Source of the DNA: Halalkalibacter wakoensis JCM 9140
GTDB taxonomy: Bacteria; Bacillota; Bacilli; Bacillales; Bacillaceae_D
Assembly (NCBI RefSeq): GCF_000513095.1
Contig: NZ_BAUT01000006.1
Location: 52,438 to 116,437, forward strand
Reading direction: 5' to 3'
DNA: 64,000 nucleotides
The translations under genes and the position numbers were made by a program. Below, one piece after another: positions 18,717-28,590 of this stretch. Below the pieces are notes generated by a model. The model saw nothing but the letters and a program-made list of their open reading frames with translations, was not told where the DNA came from and did not search any database. Positions within the stretch are counted from its first letter, which is position 1. Every line of letters starts with the position of its first letter.

Positions 18717-18887
18717 TCGTTTTCCCCCCTAACACAATAAGGTCGCCCAAAAAGGGCATAAATTTAGCACATATAATACTAGGACATACCCATGATAATA
18801 CAACATGAATGAATAAGCAACATTTTCCGCATTCTGGCACAAATTCGGCATATTTTTAATAGGGACAGCTAGTAAATGTCATTGACT

Positions 18888-18915
18888 ATCATATCAAAGT
18901 ATGTTCACTTATCAA
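18888..18915 (-). promoter_or_regulatory. Likely qcrABC promoter
   Basis: On the minus strand TTGATA, a 16-base spacer and TATGAT fit a housekeeping promoter. It would give a leader of about 165 nt. The remaining intergenic DNA down to qcrA shows AT-rich sequence but no clear terminator. Confidence 0.55.
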
Positions 18916-19004
18916 AATTTAAAAATGGGTCAGAAAGCTGTTTCACCTTTTTAACGTCTTAAAAGGACGACTAAACGGTAACGATACACAAGTTCTTCGT
19001 TTAT

Positions 19005-19466
19005 TTATTTCCCTTGCCACTGATTTGTCAAGATCGGGATCATTTGTTTCATTTGATCATTGATGACATCTTTTTTATGCTGATTGTCCATATGTTCAAG
19101 CGGGATGGTTGGCAACCATAGCAACATACCTTCTAACTCATTTTCTTTTGCTTTCCACTCTCCATCGGATGTTAAGAAGATAATATGGTTCATACCGCCT
19201 TTTTTTAATTCATCTACCCAACTATCGATACGGGCTAATCGACTATTCATATCTTCTGTCTTTACATACGTAAAACCAGGAAACTGTACGACTCTTCCAT
19301 GAAATTGTTTCTCAACTTCCATCGTTATGATGGAAATAAACTCACCCATAGCCACTGTTTGTTTAACATCCTTTTGCCAAGACAAAGGAATGAGAGGAAT
19401 AATTGCTGTATCAACGTACTCTTTCGCTTGTAAATAAGTATCCATTTCAGTTGCTTGCCATTTCAT
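19005..19466 (-). CDS. ypiF: YpiF, DUF2487 family protein
   Basis: The 153-residue soluble protein starts MKWQATEMDTYLQAKEYVDTAIIPLIPL and has a mixed alpha/beta pattern with conserved GEFISIITMEVE and IIFLTSDGEW segments. It matches the YpiF/DUF2487 family in length and in its location between ypiB and qcrA. No catalytic motif is visible and the function is unknown. It follows an extended -10 promoter at 19548-19556. Confidence 0.85.
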   Translation of the reverse strand: MKWQATEMDTYLQAKEYVDTAIIPLIPLSWQKDVKQTVAMGEFISIITMEVEKQFHGRVVQFPGFTYVKTEDMNSRLARIDSWVDELKKGGMNHIIFLTSDGEWKAKENELEGMLLWLPTIPLEHMDNQHKKDVINDQMKQMIPILTNQWQGK

Positions 19467-19508
19467 ATGTATTACACACCTTTCAAAATTCTTGTCCTTT
19501 TTTGAACA

Positions 19509-19583
19509 ATAAAAAAAGCAACTCTTTTTTTATTCCCAAACGCTGACAGTATACCATAACTGTCCAAGGTCAAAAAGAGTCGC
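19509..19583 (-). terminator. ypiB terminator with a long loop
   Basis: On the minus strand GCGACTCTTTTT pairs with AAAAAGAGTTGC (one G-T wobble), and seven T residues follow. The loop is about 40 nt and contains the promoter and inverted repeat for the next gene, ypiF. The long loop makes termination efficiency uncertain. Confidence 0.6.
19545..19564 (-). promoter_or_regulatory. ypiF promoter with overlapping inverted repeat
   Basis: The minus strand reads TGG-TATACT, an extended -10 element (19548-19556), with a weak T-rich -35. It lies inside the perfect inverted repeat GACAGT-8 nt-ACTGTC. A repeat centred on a -10 box is a common operator layout, but the cognate regulator is not known. 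Confidence 0.5.
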
Positions 19584-19624
19584 CTTTGTACAAAACTATT
19601 CTTACTAACCACCAACACTCTCTA

Positions 19625-20168
19625 TTAAACATCCTCCAAATGACGAAGCTCCCAAACTAATGAATGAAAAAGATCTTTATCTTGCTCATCAAGAGCCTTA
19701 TCAATTTCCTGTAACAAACGTTCTTTCCTAAATGACTTTAGCGATCGATCAAGGAGCCACTCAGTTTCTTTTTGAAAGGCTACTGCCAACTCTATGTTCT
19801 CAGGAATATGAGGATTGTCTTCTAAGACAACAAGGTACGGTGTACTGCTTAGCTCCACTAAAATGAAGTTCAATATAAATATCTTCAGTTTGATTAAGGC
19901 GGATGTCATGAAACGCCTTTTCAGCGTCTGTAGTAATGTGCTTTTCTTTATGAAAAGAAAATGGAATACTGTCAACTCCTTTAGCCGATATAATTAATGC
20001 TTTAGGAGTATGCGCCGCTTGTTCAACAAAATGGACTCGCTCCATTAAATCGTCATCACTCATTAGGTAATTCAATAACCATGCACATTCTCGTCTCTTT
20101 AGTTCAAACTGCTGCAAAAAATTTTTTAAGAAATCCTTTTTATCTACAACTGGAATGATGTTGCCCAC
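19625..20168 (-). pseudogene. ypiB: YpiB (UPF0302) frameshifted
   Basis: Two frames together give the YpiB family protein. The first (start 20168) reads from MGNIIPVVDKKDFLK to IYIELHFSGAKQYT, then runs into an out-of-frame stop. The second picks up at PYLVVLEDNPHIPENIEL and ends at LVWELRHLEDV. Dropping one base near 19830-19845 gives about 180 residues, the normal family length. The N-terminal RRECAWLLNYLMSDDDLM and FHDIRLNQ segments are the family signatures. The function is not established. It lies between ypiA and ypiF. Confidence 0.85.
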
Positions 20169-20275
20169 GCTTCACCCCTCCTATTTTCCTTCTTAGAATA
20201 TGAGTATTCAATTGGTGGATTGTATGATGTTACTATTCGCTACATTTTTTCATTTTCCTTTTGAAAAAGTAAATT

Positions 20276-21529
20276 TCATTGTAGATTCTCAAGAAGTTCA
20301 ACCACATCAGCACGTCCTGGCTCAAGAGTCAACAGCTTTCTAAAATGCTCAATTGCTCTTTCACGTAGTCCATACTCTAAAAGAAAGTAGCCATATTCTT
20401 CAAGGAAATCTTCATCTTCTTGAAGTTGTTGTTCAATCTCTTGGTAACGAACAAGGGCTTCCTCGAAATGATCCAATTCTTTCAATGCTGTTGCTTCATA
20501 CCATGTGTAGATTAGATCTTCCTCTCCGATTTCGCGTATGTGTTCGATCAATTCAAGTAGCTCTTCATACAATTCATTATGCTTAAAGTATGCTGCAAGG
20601 GTTTGTACAGCTTCTACATTTGATGGGTTTATGGCGATTACTTTCCGTAACCAGTTAACTCCATCCTCTGGCTGTTGCTTTTTGAATCGTAATTTTCCTG
20701 CATGAATATATAAAGACTCATTAAATTCATCTACTTGTATGCCTTTTTCTAACGTCTCAAATGCTTCCTGAAGTCTTCCTTCTGCTTCATACGCTTTAGC
20801 TAAGTACGTATAAAGACTAGAATAATCCGGATCTAGAGATAATAAGGCTTCAAACTGTTCAATCGCAAGCACATAATCTCCAAGCTGAAATGCAGTAAAT
20901 CCGTATCCAAATAACGCATTTGGATCCAAGTGTTTTTTTAATCCTTTTTCATAAAATTCTAATGCATCCTCAAACTGGCCACTTGCACTGTATGCATCAG
21001 CCAATAAGAGTTCAACATGAGTATTAGGAAGAGGATCTTTTGCGTACACAGCTTTTTTTAAATAAGGGATGCTTTTTATGTAATCTCCTCTTTCTAAATA
21101 AAATTCCCCAAGCCCATAAGAAATAATCGTCTCTTCAGGTGCTTCTTTAGCTGCTAATAATAGCTTTCGTTCTGCTACTTCATCAAGAGATTGCATTTGA
21201 TAAAGATCTGCCAACAAAAGTTGAGCTTGCAAGAAGGCTTGGTCCCCCTTTTTTATTTCTAATAGCATTTCAATTGCCTCATCTTCTTGATCAAGATCAA
21301 TCAAAAGCTCGGCCGCCATCGCATAAAGGCTCCCTTCATCTGGATAAAGCAATAACAACTCGTCAATGATTTTTTTCGCTTTTTCAACATGACCTAATTC
21401 CTGATATAATTCGGCAATGTCATACTTCATTTGATGGTCAGCTGACTCTTCAAGACGAGCTAATTGTGCAAGTCCCTCTTCAACATAACCACTTCCAATA
21501 TCTTGCATAGCTTTTTCTAGTACATTCAT
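20276..21529 (-). CDS. ypiA: TPR-repeat protein YpiA
   Basis: This 417-residue acidic soluble protein is built almost entirely of tetratricopeptide repeats (for example YELGHVEKAKKIIDELLLLYP-like units every 34 residues, and EGRLQEAFETLEKGIQVD). It corresponds to YpiA, upstream of ypiB in B. subtilis. No enzyme motif is visible, and a scaffold role is likely. The ATG follows GGGGGAGTTAT. Confidence 0.85.
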   Translation of the reverse strand: MNVLEKAMQDIGSGYVEEGLAQLARLEESADHQMKYDIAELYQELGHVEKAKKIIDELLLLYPDEGSLYAMAAELLIDLDQEDEAIEMLLEIKKGDQAFLQAQLLLADLYQMQSLDEVAERKLLLAAKEAPEETIISYGLGEFYLERGDYIKSIPYLKKAVYAKDPLPNTHVELLLADAYSASGQFEDALEFYEKGLKKHLDPNALFGYGFTAFQLGDYVLAIEQFEALLSLDPDYSSLYTYLAKAYEAEGRLQEAFETLEKGIQVDEFNESLYIHAGKLRFKKQQPEDGVNWLRKVIAINPSNVEAVQTLAAYFKHNELYEELLELIEHIREIGEEDLIYTWYEATALKELDHFEEALVRYQEIEQQLQEDEDFLEEYGYFLLEYGLRERAIEHFRKLLTLEPGRADVVELLENLQ

Positions 21530-21644
21530 ATAACTCCCCCATTTTCATTGTTAGTCCATACTTTCGACATTCATTATTTATCCCCTTTTCAAAAATGAAG
21601 AAAACCATCATTCGTGTGAATGACGGCATTCGAAAAAGGTATCA

Positions 21645-22601
21645 TTAAAATGCATTAATCTGCTGTTGCGGCATCATATCAGAAAAATGTGACAATGATA
21701 AAAATCTTGCCGGTTTCTTAACTTCTATTAGGCGACCGTAACCAGGCTTAAGCGATATCGACTCATTCGCTTTTACAATTTCACCTTTAATTACAACAAT
21801 AGCCGGATCTTTTTTATCATAACTAATTCGTTGTTTATGCGCAACTTTTTGATCCAAGTCATAAAGGTGGTCACCAGCATCTTCGTAAAATAAAAGATAA
21901 TCGACGTCGCTTCCAGCAAGCATCATTCCTTTAAGAGGATACAATCCAACTTTTTGTAGTAAAGGCTTTTCCCATTTTTCCATCGCTGTTAGCGGATTAT
22001 GAGTATGGATTTGAAAATCCATACAATGATTTTCCCATTCTTTTAATAACGCAGCCTCCAATCGTAACACAGAGGAGGAGATGACCGGTATGAGAACAGT
22101 AGGATATGTTAATAATGTTTGCGATATATGTGTCCAAGGTACCGATCGAATTTGTTGAAATGATTCGATCTCGATTCGGACGAATGGAATACGAAGATTT
22201 TGACACTTCCTTAAAACAGCAGGGCGCAATAGGCTTATCGGTAACGTTAGCCCTACCAAATAATCCAACGTACTATTTGCCATTGCATGTTTTGCACGTT
22301 TAAAGTCTGAATCAATCTCTCTTTCATACTGTACTTTTTGCGAAACAGCTACAGCTGTACACCCTTTTTCGATAAGGTGACTCTGTCTATCTTGAAAAGC
22401 TTGAAAATCTTGAGACGTTAGCAAATGCTCATCAAACATAATTCGACCATTTGTCATGATCGTTCCCGACATGTTCACTCTTTGCTTGTTCCATTTTTCA
22501 AATGCTGTTGTTACATATTGAATTTGTCCTTCATTAATTAAATAAGACCGGATTTTATCCTTTTCTTCATCAACTTTCACCACTTTATCTAATAAATACA
22601 T
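21645..22601 (-). CDS. Uncharacterised protein, amidohydrolase-like remnant
   Basis: I do not recognise this 318-residue soluble protein with confidence. The C-terminal part (GSDVDYLLFYED, then DPAIVVIKGEIVKANESISLKPGYG) resembles the composite beta-sandwich end of amidohydrolases, and the N-terminus (INEGQIQYVT, GTIMTNGRIMFDEHLL) fits the opposite strands. The HxH metal ligands that should follow the first strand are absent. The chosen ATG (MYLLDKVVKV) follows GAGGAGGAATGGGA. It lies between aroA and ypiA, where B. subtilis has no gene, as far as I recall. Confidence 0.55.
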   Translation of the reverse strand: MYLLDKVVKVDEEKDKIRSYLINEGQIQYVTTAFEKWNKQRVNMSGTIMTNGRIMFDEHLLTSQDFQAFQDRQSHLIEKGCTAVAVSQKVQYEREIDSDFKRAKHAMANSTLDYLVGLTLPISLLRPAVLRKCQNLRIPFVRIEIESFQQIRSVPWTHISQTLLTYPTVLIPVISSSVLRLEAALLKEWENHCMDFQIHTHNPLTAMEKWEKPLLQKVGLYPLKGMMLAGSDVDYLLFYEDAGDHLYDLDQKVAHKQRISYDKKDPAIVVIKGEIVKANESISLKPGYGRLIEVKKPARFLSLSHFSDMMPQQQINAF

Positions 22602-22722
22602 TCCCATTCCTCCTCAAAAATGATTTATTATAGACAAGCTATGTAAGAAAGGACAGAATGAGAACGAAGAATATACAAGAAACATAACAACATTTAAAGT
22701 CGGAATTTTTTAAAACTTACCA

Positions 22723-22750
22723 TTGACATTCTTTTATAATTATATATAAT
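22723..22750 (+). promoter_or_regulatory. Strong housekeeping promoter of orphan RNA
   Basis: A perfect TTGACA and a perfect TATAAT are separated by 16 bases in AT-rich DNA, pointing to the plus strand where no protein gene follows. Start of transcription is expected at about 22757. Confidence 0.8.
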
Positions 22751-22756
22751 AAAAAT

Positions 22757-22854
22757 AAGCGTATGGTTTCTCTCCACTCCTATCCATACAATTTTAGCAT
22801 TTTGCTAAACCTCTGTTTGTAAACGCTTACGTTTTCAAGCAGAGGATTTTTTTT
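22757..22854 (+). ncRNA. Candidate trans-acting small RNA (about 98 nt)
   Basis: Three hairpins follow the promoter. Hairpin 1 (GTATGG/CCATAC) displays a 17-nt pyrimidine-rich loop containing CTCTCCACTCC. Hairpin 2 is TTTAGCA-TTT-TGCTAAA. Hairpin 3 is the terminator. The loop of hairpin 1 is complementary to AGGAG-type ribosome-binding sites, the arrangement seen in regulators such as RsaE/RoxS and FsrA that block translation. No plus-strand gene starts afterwards, and no reading frame of useful length is present. This is inferred from sequence only, and I do not know a family for it. Confidence 0.65.
22810..22854 (+). terminator. Terminator of the orphan small RNA
   Basis: A stem of about 15 bp (CCTCTGTTTG-T-AAAC with GTTT-T-CAAGCAGAGG, including one G-T wobble and one T-T mismatch) and a 6-nt loop are followed by A and eight T residues. 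Confidence 0.85.
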
Positions 22855-22883
22855 ATGAACGCTTATGAAAGAAAAAGCAAGTT

Positions 22884-22917
22884 CAAAAAAACAAGGAGAA
22901 ACGAATTCCCCTTGTTC
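22884..22917 (-). terminator. Terminator after aroA (end of aromatic supraoperon)
   Basis: On the minus strand AACAAGGGG pairs with CTCCTTGTT (one wobble) over a 9-nt loop and runs into seven T residues, 20 bases after the aroA stop. Confidence 0.85.
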
Positions 22918-22936
22918 GATCTTAAATTGATTTATT

Positions 22937-24229
22937 TTATTTCGTTTGTAACTGCTCAATGTGCTCAAAAAAGTTCGGGTAAGATACTGCAATTGCTTCA
23001 CTCCGATTAATGTGCACGTCGCCCTCAGTAATTAAGCCAGCAACAGCCATCGCCATTCCTATTCGATGATCCCCGAAACTACTAACAACAGAACCTGTAA
23101 GTGCAGCTTTTCCTTCAATAATCATCCCGTCATCTGTTGCTTGAATGGAAGCACCTAATTTAGTTAATTCACTCACAACGGTATCAATTCGGTTCGTTTC
23201 TTTTACTTTTAACTCCTCCGCATCACGAATAACTGTTTTTCCATGTGCTTGAGTAGCCAATACCGCAATGACAGGAATTTCATCAATTAACCTCGGAATA
23301 ACATCACCACCAATTTCAATTCCTTTTAGAGTAGAGGTAGAGATAGTAATGTCGGCAATGGGTTCACCTCCAACAGTGGTTTCATTGTCAATCGTCATGG
23401 AAGCACCCATTTGATCGAGCACATCAATAATCCCTGAGCGAGTCGGATTCATCCCAACTCCTTTAATCGTGATCTTGCTATTTGGAACGATTGCTCCGGC
23501 TACTAAGAAAAAAGCTGCAGATGAGATATCACCTGGAACAACGATATGTTGAGCAGTAAGAGATTGGCCCCCTTCTACCGAAACCGTTAACCCATTACGC
23601 TTCACCTGCACTCCGTATGCTTCAAGCATTCTTTCTGTATGATCTCGTGACAAAGCAGGTTCTGTTACAGATGTAACCCCCTCACTTTGGAGACCAGCAA
23701 GAAGAATAGCTGATTTCACTTGAGCACTTGCTACTTTTGATTGAAAGTGAATTCCTTTTGTTGAACCACCCCGAATAGATAGAGGGGTAAAATTCCCATT
23801 TTCACGCCCATCAATGATCGTTCCCATTTCACGCAAAGGTCCTGTCACACGTGCCATTGGACGCTTTGCAATTGAATCATCACCAATAATAACAGAGTGA
23901 AACGGTCTTGTAGCCAGAATCCCCATTATAAGACGCGTTGTTGTTCCTGAATTCCCCACGTCCAAAATGTCGCTAGGTTCACTCAAACCATCCCAGCCTT
24001 TACCAACAATCTTTACTTTGTCACCAGCTTGCTCAATTTGGATTCCTAACTTTTTAAAGCAACTAATCGTACTCAAGCAATCTTCGCCTGGTAAAAAACC
24101 TTCAACAGTCGTCGTACCTTCTGCGATCGCACCAAACATAACCGCTCGGTGAGAAATCGATTTATCGCCAGGCACTTGAATCGTTCCATTTAAACCAACT
24201 TGTGATTGTTTTACTAAAGCAGTAGTCAT
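22937..24229 (-). CDS. aroA: 3-phosphoshikimate 1-carboxyvinyltransferase (EPSP synthase)
   Basis: This enzyme condenses shikimate-3-phosphate and phosphoenolpyruvate in the shikimate pathway. I start it at [15 protein letters not shown], after GGAGGAAAAGA, giving 430 residues. Substrate-binding motifs are clear: [38 protein letters not shown] and [14 protein letters not shown]. It is the last gene of the run that begins at aroC (called aroE in older B. subtilis naming). Confidence 0.97.
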   Translation of the reverse strand: MTTALVKQSQVGLNGTIQVPGDKSISHRAVMFGAIAEGTTTVEGFLPGEDCLSTISCFKKLGIQIEQAGDKVKIVGKGWDGLSEPSDILDVGNSGTTTRLIMGILATRPFHSVIIGDDSIAKRPMARVTGPLREMGTIIDGRENGNFTPLSIRGGSTKGIHFQSKVASAQVKSAILLAGLQSEGVTSVTEPALSRDHTERMLEAYGVQVKRNGLTVSVEGGQSLTAQHIVVPGDISSAAFFLVAGAIVPNSKITIKGVGMNPTRSGIIDVLDQMGASMTIDNETTVGGEPIADITISTSTLKGIEIGGDVIPRLIDEIPVIAVLATQAHGKTVIRDAEELKVKETNRIDTVVSELTKLGASIQATDDGMIIEGKAALTGSVVSSFGDHRIGMAMAVAGLITEGDVHINRSEAIAVSYPNFFEHIEQLQTK

Positions 24230-24283
24230 TCTTTTCCTCCTCATATTTGATTAATGTTCTATCGTTTTCACCAGGTAAGCTGG

Positions 24284-25381
24284 TTATAAAACATAGGTAT
24301 CATACAATTCCTGTTTTAAATGAATTTGCGCTCGCTCTCGATCATCCTCCGTTCGAAATGTTAACCGAAGGACCCCCATAATATCTTCACGTGTTTCCAA
24401 AATACGAATATTCGTTAAACTTATTTGATGCTGTGCCAATATACCTGTCACATCAGAAATAGCTCCAGGATGATCTGGCACATCTACAAATAAATCATAA
24501 AAAGAAGGGATTGCTCCTTTTTTTCGAGCCGGTAGACCATCTCGAAACTGCTTTGCTTGTTCAAAATATGTAAAGATCGCATCAGCACTTTCTTGTTCAA
24601 TTAAATTCCTAACACTTTGCATTTCTTCAGTCCATGAGTCAAGCAAATCAAGTAAACTATCCTTATTATGCAAAAGAATGTCTCGCCACATCGCAGGACT
24701 AGCAGAAGCAATTCTAGTAATGTCTCTAAATCCTCCAGCAGCTAATCGAGAGACAAGAGGATCTTCGCCTTCTATTTTAGCAATCTGGTGAACAAGACTG
24801 GCAGCAATTACATGTGGAAAATGACTAATTGCTCCAGCTAAGCGATCATGTTGTTCAGGTGATAATTCAATGAATTTAGCTTTTGTGCCTTTTAACCAAT
24901 TTTGTAGCTGAATGACGGAACGTACATCTGAACCTTGCCCTGGAGTTAAAATGTAAAAGGCATTTTCAAACAAGTGAGAACGCGCCGCCTCGACTCCACT
25001 TTTATGCGAGCCGGCCATCGGATGTCCTCCAATAAACGTTACATTTTTTTGTTGCAATCCTTTTGCTTTGTTCACAATCCGTACTTTTGTACTTCCTACA
25101 TCTGTTACAATGGCTCCTGTTTTTAAGTTATATTGAATAAGTTCTTCCAATAGTTGCTCCGTTTTTAAGACTGGTGTGGCAAATATAATTAAGTCTGCTC
25201 CTTCCACACCTTCTTGTAAAGAAAGGACTGATTCATCTATCACTTTTAATGACATTGCCACTTTTGCCTGCTCAAAAGAGATATCAAATCCGCGAATATG
25301 GACATCATGCTCTTTCTTTATGGCCAGCGCAATGGAGCCACCAATTAATCCGAGCCCTATTATAAAAACCGTTCGCTTCAT
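24284..25381 (-). CDS. tyrA: Prephenate dehydrogenase
   Basis: TyrA oxidises prephenate to 4-hydroxyphenylpyruvate for tyrosine. The 365-residue protein has an N-terminal NAD-binding GLGLIGGS (about 7-14), the catalytic-region GGHPMAGSHKSGVEAA with H and S, and a C-terminal ACT-type domain (DVPDHPGAISDVTGIL...RILETREDIMGVLRL) that probably senses an amino acid. It sits between hisC and aroA. Confidence 0.95.
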   Translation of the reverse strand: MKRTVFIIGLGLIGGSIALAIKKEHDVHIRGFDISFEQAKVAMSLKVIDESVLSLQEGVEGADLIIFATPVLKTEQLLEELIQYNLKTGAIVTDVGSTKVRIVNKAKGLQQKNVTFIGGHPMAGSHKSGVEAARSHLFENAFYILTPGQGSDVRSVIQLQNWLKGTKAKFIELSPEQHDRLAGAISHFPHVIAASLVHQIAKIEGEDPLVSRLAAGGFRDITRIASASPAMWRDILLHNKDSLLDLLDSWTEEMQSVRNLIEQESADAIFTYFEQAKQFRDGLPARKKGAIPSFYDLFVDVPDHPGAISDVTGILAQHQISLTNIRILETREDIMGVLRLTFRTEDDRERAQIHLKQELYDTYVL

Positions 25382-25455
25382 GCCAAACTCCCTTTCCCCT
25401 ATTTAAGAAAAAACGTCCTTCATCAAGTGTGAAAGACGAATTTTCTCTCTATTCC

Positions 25456-26556
25456 TTACTGTCCTACTTTATTAGAATGTAATATTTCTTCTAATACAGC
25501 AAACAGCTCCTTATTCTCTTCTTCTGTTCCGACTGTAATCCGGACACATGTCGGGAAACCAAGTGCCTGTCCAGAACGAACAATAAAACCTTTCTTTAAT
25601 AGAAGATCAAAAACTTCATCTCCAGAACGATTAAAATCAATTAAAATGAAATTTGTTTGCGATGGGTAATACGTAAGATTATGATTTTCACAAAATTGTT
25701 CAAATTGCTTCAAGGCAGCTGTGTTTTTTTCAACACAATCAGCAATAAATTGATCATCGTCTAAAGCAGCAGAAGCTGCCACGTGAGCAAACGTCGTGTT
25801 ATTGAACGGAGGCCTTACTGGATCAATTAAAGAAATAAGATCTGGATTTCCTACCCCATATCCAATGCGTAACGCTGCAAGCCCATAAGCTTTAGAAAAT
25901 GTGCGTAAAATCATTAAATTGTTATACTTTTTTAGTAAAGGCAATGTTTCTGGGTAATCCTTTGCCGTTACATATTCATAATAAGCTTCATCTGAAACAA
26001 CAAGCACGTGTGATGGGACACGTTCTAAAAAGTTCGTAAATGCTGCTTCATTCACATATGTACCAGACGGGTTATTAGGATTGCAAACCCAAACAATTCT
26101 CGTTTGTTCATCAATCGCTTCTAGCATTGCATCCAAATCGTGCACGCCATCAACTGAAGGTACTTCTCGAACTTCAGCCCCCTCAATTGTTGCATTTAAT
26201 TTATATTGAGAAAAAGTTGGATCAGCTGTTACGGTATTCGTTTCAGGCGACAAAAAGGCACGGCATAAAAATTGAATTACTTCATCAGATCCATTACCGA
26301 AAATGAGCTGATTTTCGTCAACTCCAATTTTTGTAGCAACTTTTTCCCTAATCATCGCTGCGTACCCATCAGGGTAAATAGCCGTTTGAGCTGCGGCATC
26401 TTGAATCGCTTTTGCAGCTTTTGGTGATGAACCATACGGATTTTCGTTTGATGCAAGCTTGACAACTTTAGTTAATCCTAACTCTCTTTTCACTTCTTCA
26501 ATTGGCTTGCCTGGCTTATAAGACGGCAACCCATGTAATTGTGGTTTAGCTTTCAT
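25456..26556 (-). CDS. hisC: Histidinol-phosphate/aromatic aminotransferase
   Basis: This PLP aminotransferase makes histidinol phosphate. In Bacillus the same enzyme also transaminates tyrosine and phenylalanine precursors, which explains its place between trpA and tyrA. The 366-residue protein shows the type I aminotransferase order: [20 protein letters not shown], and the PLP lysine in [17 protein letters not shown]. The ATG follows an AGGTG-type site. Confidence 0.95.
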   Translation of the reverse strand: MKAKPQLHGLPSYKPGKPIEEVKRELGLTKVVKLASNENPYGSSPKAAKAIQDAAAQTAIYPDGYAAMIREKVATKIGVDENQLIFGNGSDEVIQFLCRAFLSPETNTVTADPTFSQYKLNATIEGAEVREVPSVDGVHDLDAMLEAIDEQTRIVWVCNPNNPSGTYVNEAAFTNFLERVPSHVLVVSDEAYYEYVTAKDYPETLPLLKKYNNLMILRTFSKAYGLAALRIGYGVGNPDLISLIDPVRPPFNNTTFAHVAASAALDDDQFIADCVEKNTAALKQFEQFCENHNLTYYPSQTNFILIDFNRSGDEVFDLLLKKGFIVRSGQALGFPTCVRITVGTEEENKELFAVLEEILHSNKVGQ

Positions 26557-26595
26557 GGTTACACCTCATTTTTAAAATTTCGTCTCCCTATTATG

Positions 26596-27399
26596 TTACG
26601 ACGAAATGAGTGAAGAGACAAACGTTTTTATTTTCATAAGTGCCGCTGGCCGAGTCTCCTCATTTTTTAGCGCTTCTTCTTGTTCACCAATAACTGTAAC
26701 GAGCGCACTTCCAACAACTACCCCGTCTGCGTACTCTTGCATAACTTTCACTTGTTCGGCCGAAGATATTCCAAATCCTACAGCCGTTGGTATTGAACTT
26801 GCTTCACGGACTGTTTTTAAAAAGTCATACACTCGAGGATCAAGCTCATTTCTAGCTCCTGTAACCCCTAAAGATGACACACAATACAAAAAGCCTTTCG
26901 CTCGTTTGGCTATTTTCACCATCCTTTGTTTGGATGTAGGTGCTACTAACGAAATAAGGGAAAGATCATGATCATCACATAATTTATCTAAATAATTACT
27001 TTCCTCATATGGTAGATCAGGGACGAGCAATCCATCAATTCCAAGCTCAGCTGCCTCATTAACAAACCGTTCTTCCCCGTATTGTAGTAGTGGATTGAAA
27101 TACGTAAAAATAATAACCGGAATCGTCAATCCACGCTCCCTCATTTTTGGAACAAGATTGAGTGCCGCTTCAAGGGTCATACCTCCGTTTAACGCTCGTT
27201 TAGAAGCAGCTTGTATAGTCGGTCCATCAGCCAAAGGATCTGAATAAGGGATTCCGAGCTCCAAAATACTAGCACCAGCTTCCTCTAACGTTAATGCAAT
27301 ATCTACAGTCGCTTCCCCTGTCGGGTCGCCTGCGGTTATAAAAGGAATAAATAACGGTTGATCTGTATTTGTTGCTATATCCATTCGCTTATTCGTCAT
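26596..27399 (-). CDS. trpA: Tryptophan synthase alpha chain
   Basis: TrpA cleaves indole-3-glycerol phosphate and passes indole to TrpB. I start it at [11 protein letters not shown], after GAGGTGATTCAA, giving 267 residues. The catalytic glutamate is in [18 protein letters not shown] and the aspartate in [15 protein letters not shown], with the phosphate-binding VGFGISS. It overlaps the trpB end by 11 bases. Confidence 0.96.
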   Translation of the reverse strand: MTNKRMDIATNTDQPLFIPFITAGDPTGEATVDIALTLEEAGASILELGIPYSDPLADGPTIQAASKRALNGGMTLEAALNLVPKMRERGLTIPVIIFTYFNPLLQYGEERFVNEAAELGIDGLLVPDLPYEESNYLDKLCDDHDLSLISLVAPTSKQRMVKIAKRAKGFLYCVSSLGVTGARNELDPRVYDFLKTVREASSIPTAVGFGISSAEQVKVMQEYADGVVVGSALVTVIGEQEEALKNEETRPAALMKIKTFVSSLISS

Positions 27400-28590
27400 T
27401 TGAATCACCTCTAAAATGCTTCATTAAAGTATGAACGTCCTTATCACCTCTTCCAGATAAGCACACAAGGATGGTATCATCTGGTGTTAGCTGTTTCGCT
27501 CGTTCAAAAGCTTTTGCAAGTGCATGAGCAGATTCAATAGCAGGAATAATTCCTTCTTGTTCTGATAGCAACTTTAAGGCATCAAGTGCTTCTTGATCTG
27601 TTACAGCCTCGTAAGATACACGACCGCTACTTGCTAAATAAGCATGTTCAGGACCTACTCCTGGATAATCAAGGCCAGCCGAGATTGAATATGGCTCCGT
27701 AATCTGGCCAGCTTCATCTTGTAAGAGATACGTAAGAGAACCGTGAATGACCCCTTTTCTTCCAAGGGTAATGGTAGCGGCATGCTTGTCTGAATCAACA
27801 CCATGTCCTGCTGCCTCGACCCCAATCAATTTAACCTGATCCTCTAAAAACGGATAAAACATCCCAATCGCATTGCTACCGCCTCCGACACAGGCAATAA
27901 TTTCACTCGGCAATTGACCTACCTTTTCTTGGAACTGCTTTTTTGCTTCATCTCCAATAATTCTTTGAAAATCTCGAACCATTTTCGGATAAGGGTGGGG
28001 ACCAACTACAGATCCGATTAAATAAAACGTATCTTCAGCATTGGCAACCCAGTACCGAATTGCCTCATTCGTTGCGTCCTTTAACGTTTTGCTTCCTGAA
28101 GTTGCAGGGATAACCTCAGCGCCTAATAATTCCATTCTAAACACATTTAAGGCTTGCCGTTCCATGTCCTCTTCACCCATGAACACTTTGCATTCAAGTC
28201 CAAATTTAGCTGCAATTGTGGCCGACGCTACTCCATGTTGACCAGCCCCTGTTTCAGCTACGATCTTTGTTTTCCCCATTTTTTTAGCTAGTAATGCTTG
28301 CCCCATTGCATTATTAAGCTTATGAGCACCTGTATGAAGGAGGTCTTCCCTTTTTAAATAAATTTTTGCTCCACCAAGTAATTTGGTTACATTCTCAGCA
28401 TAAGAAAGAGCCGTAGGCTACCTGCATATTCTTGCAAGTGGGTCATGTATTCGAGAGCAAAGGCATCATCATGACTCACCTCTTCTAACGCTGCTTCTAA
28501 TTCTTCAATTGCATTCATTAATGTCTCAGGAACGTATTTGCCACCAAAGTCACCAAAGCGACCATTTTTATCTGGGTACGTTGTAGTCAT
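27389..28590 (-). pseudogene. trpB: Tryptophan synthase beta chain, frameshifted
   Basis: TrpB condenses indole with serine using PLP. The intact start ([19 protein letters not shown] to HLQEYAG) runs into [10 protein letters not shown] and a stop after 67 residues. The other frame carries the rest, including [37 protein letters not shown] and [12 protein letters not shown]. Adding one G after AGG near 28417 (GGTAGCCTACGG to GGTAGGCCTACGG) gives [15 protein letters not shown], exactly what the family has, and a 400-residue protein. All other sequence looks functional. The loss is one base, either an error or a recent tryptophan-auxotrophy mutation. Confidence 0.92.

Noticed and set aside
22780..23001. 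Minus-strand reading frame of 73 residues beyond aroA
   Set aside because: It lies out of frame over the aroA end and the orphan small-RNA region, and it lacks a ribosome-binding site. The RNA features explain the region better.
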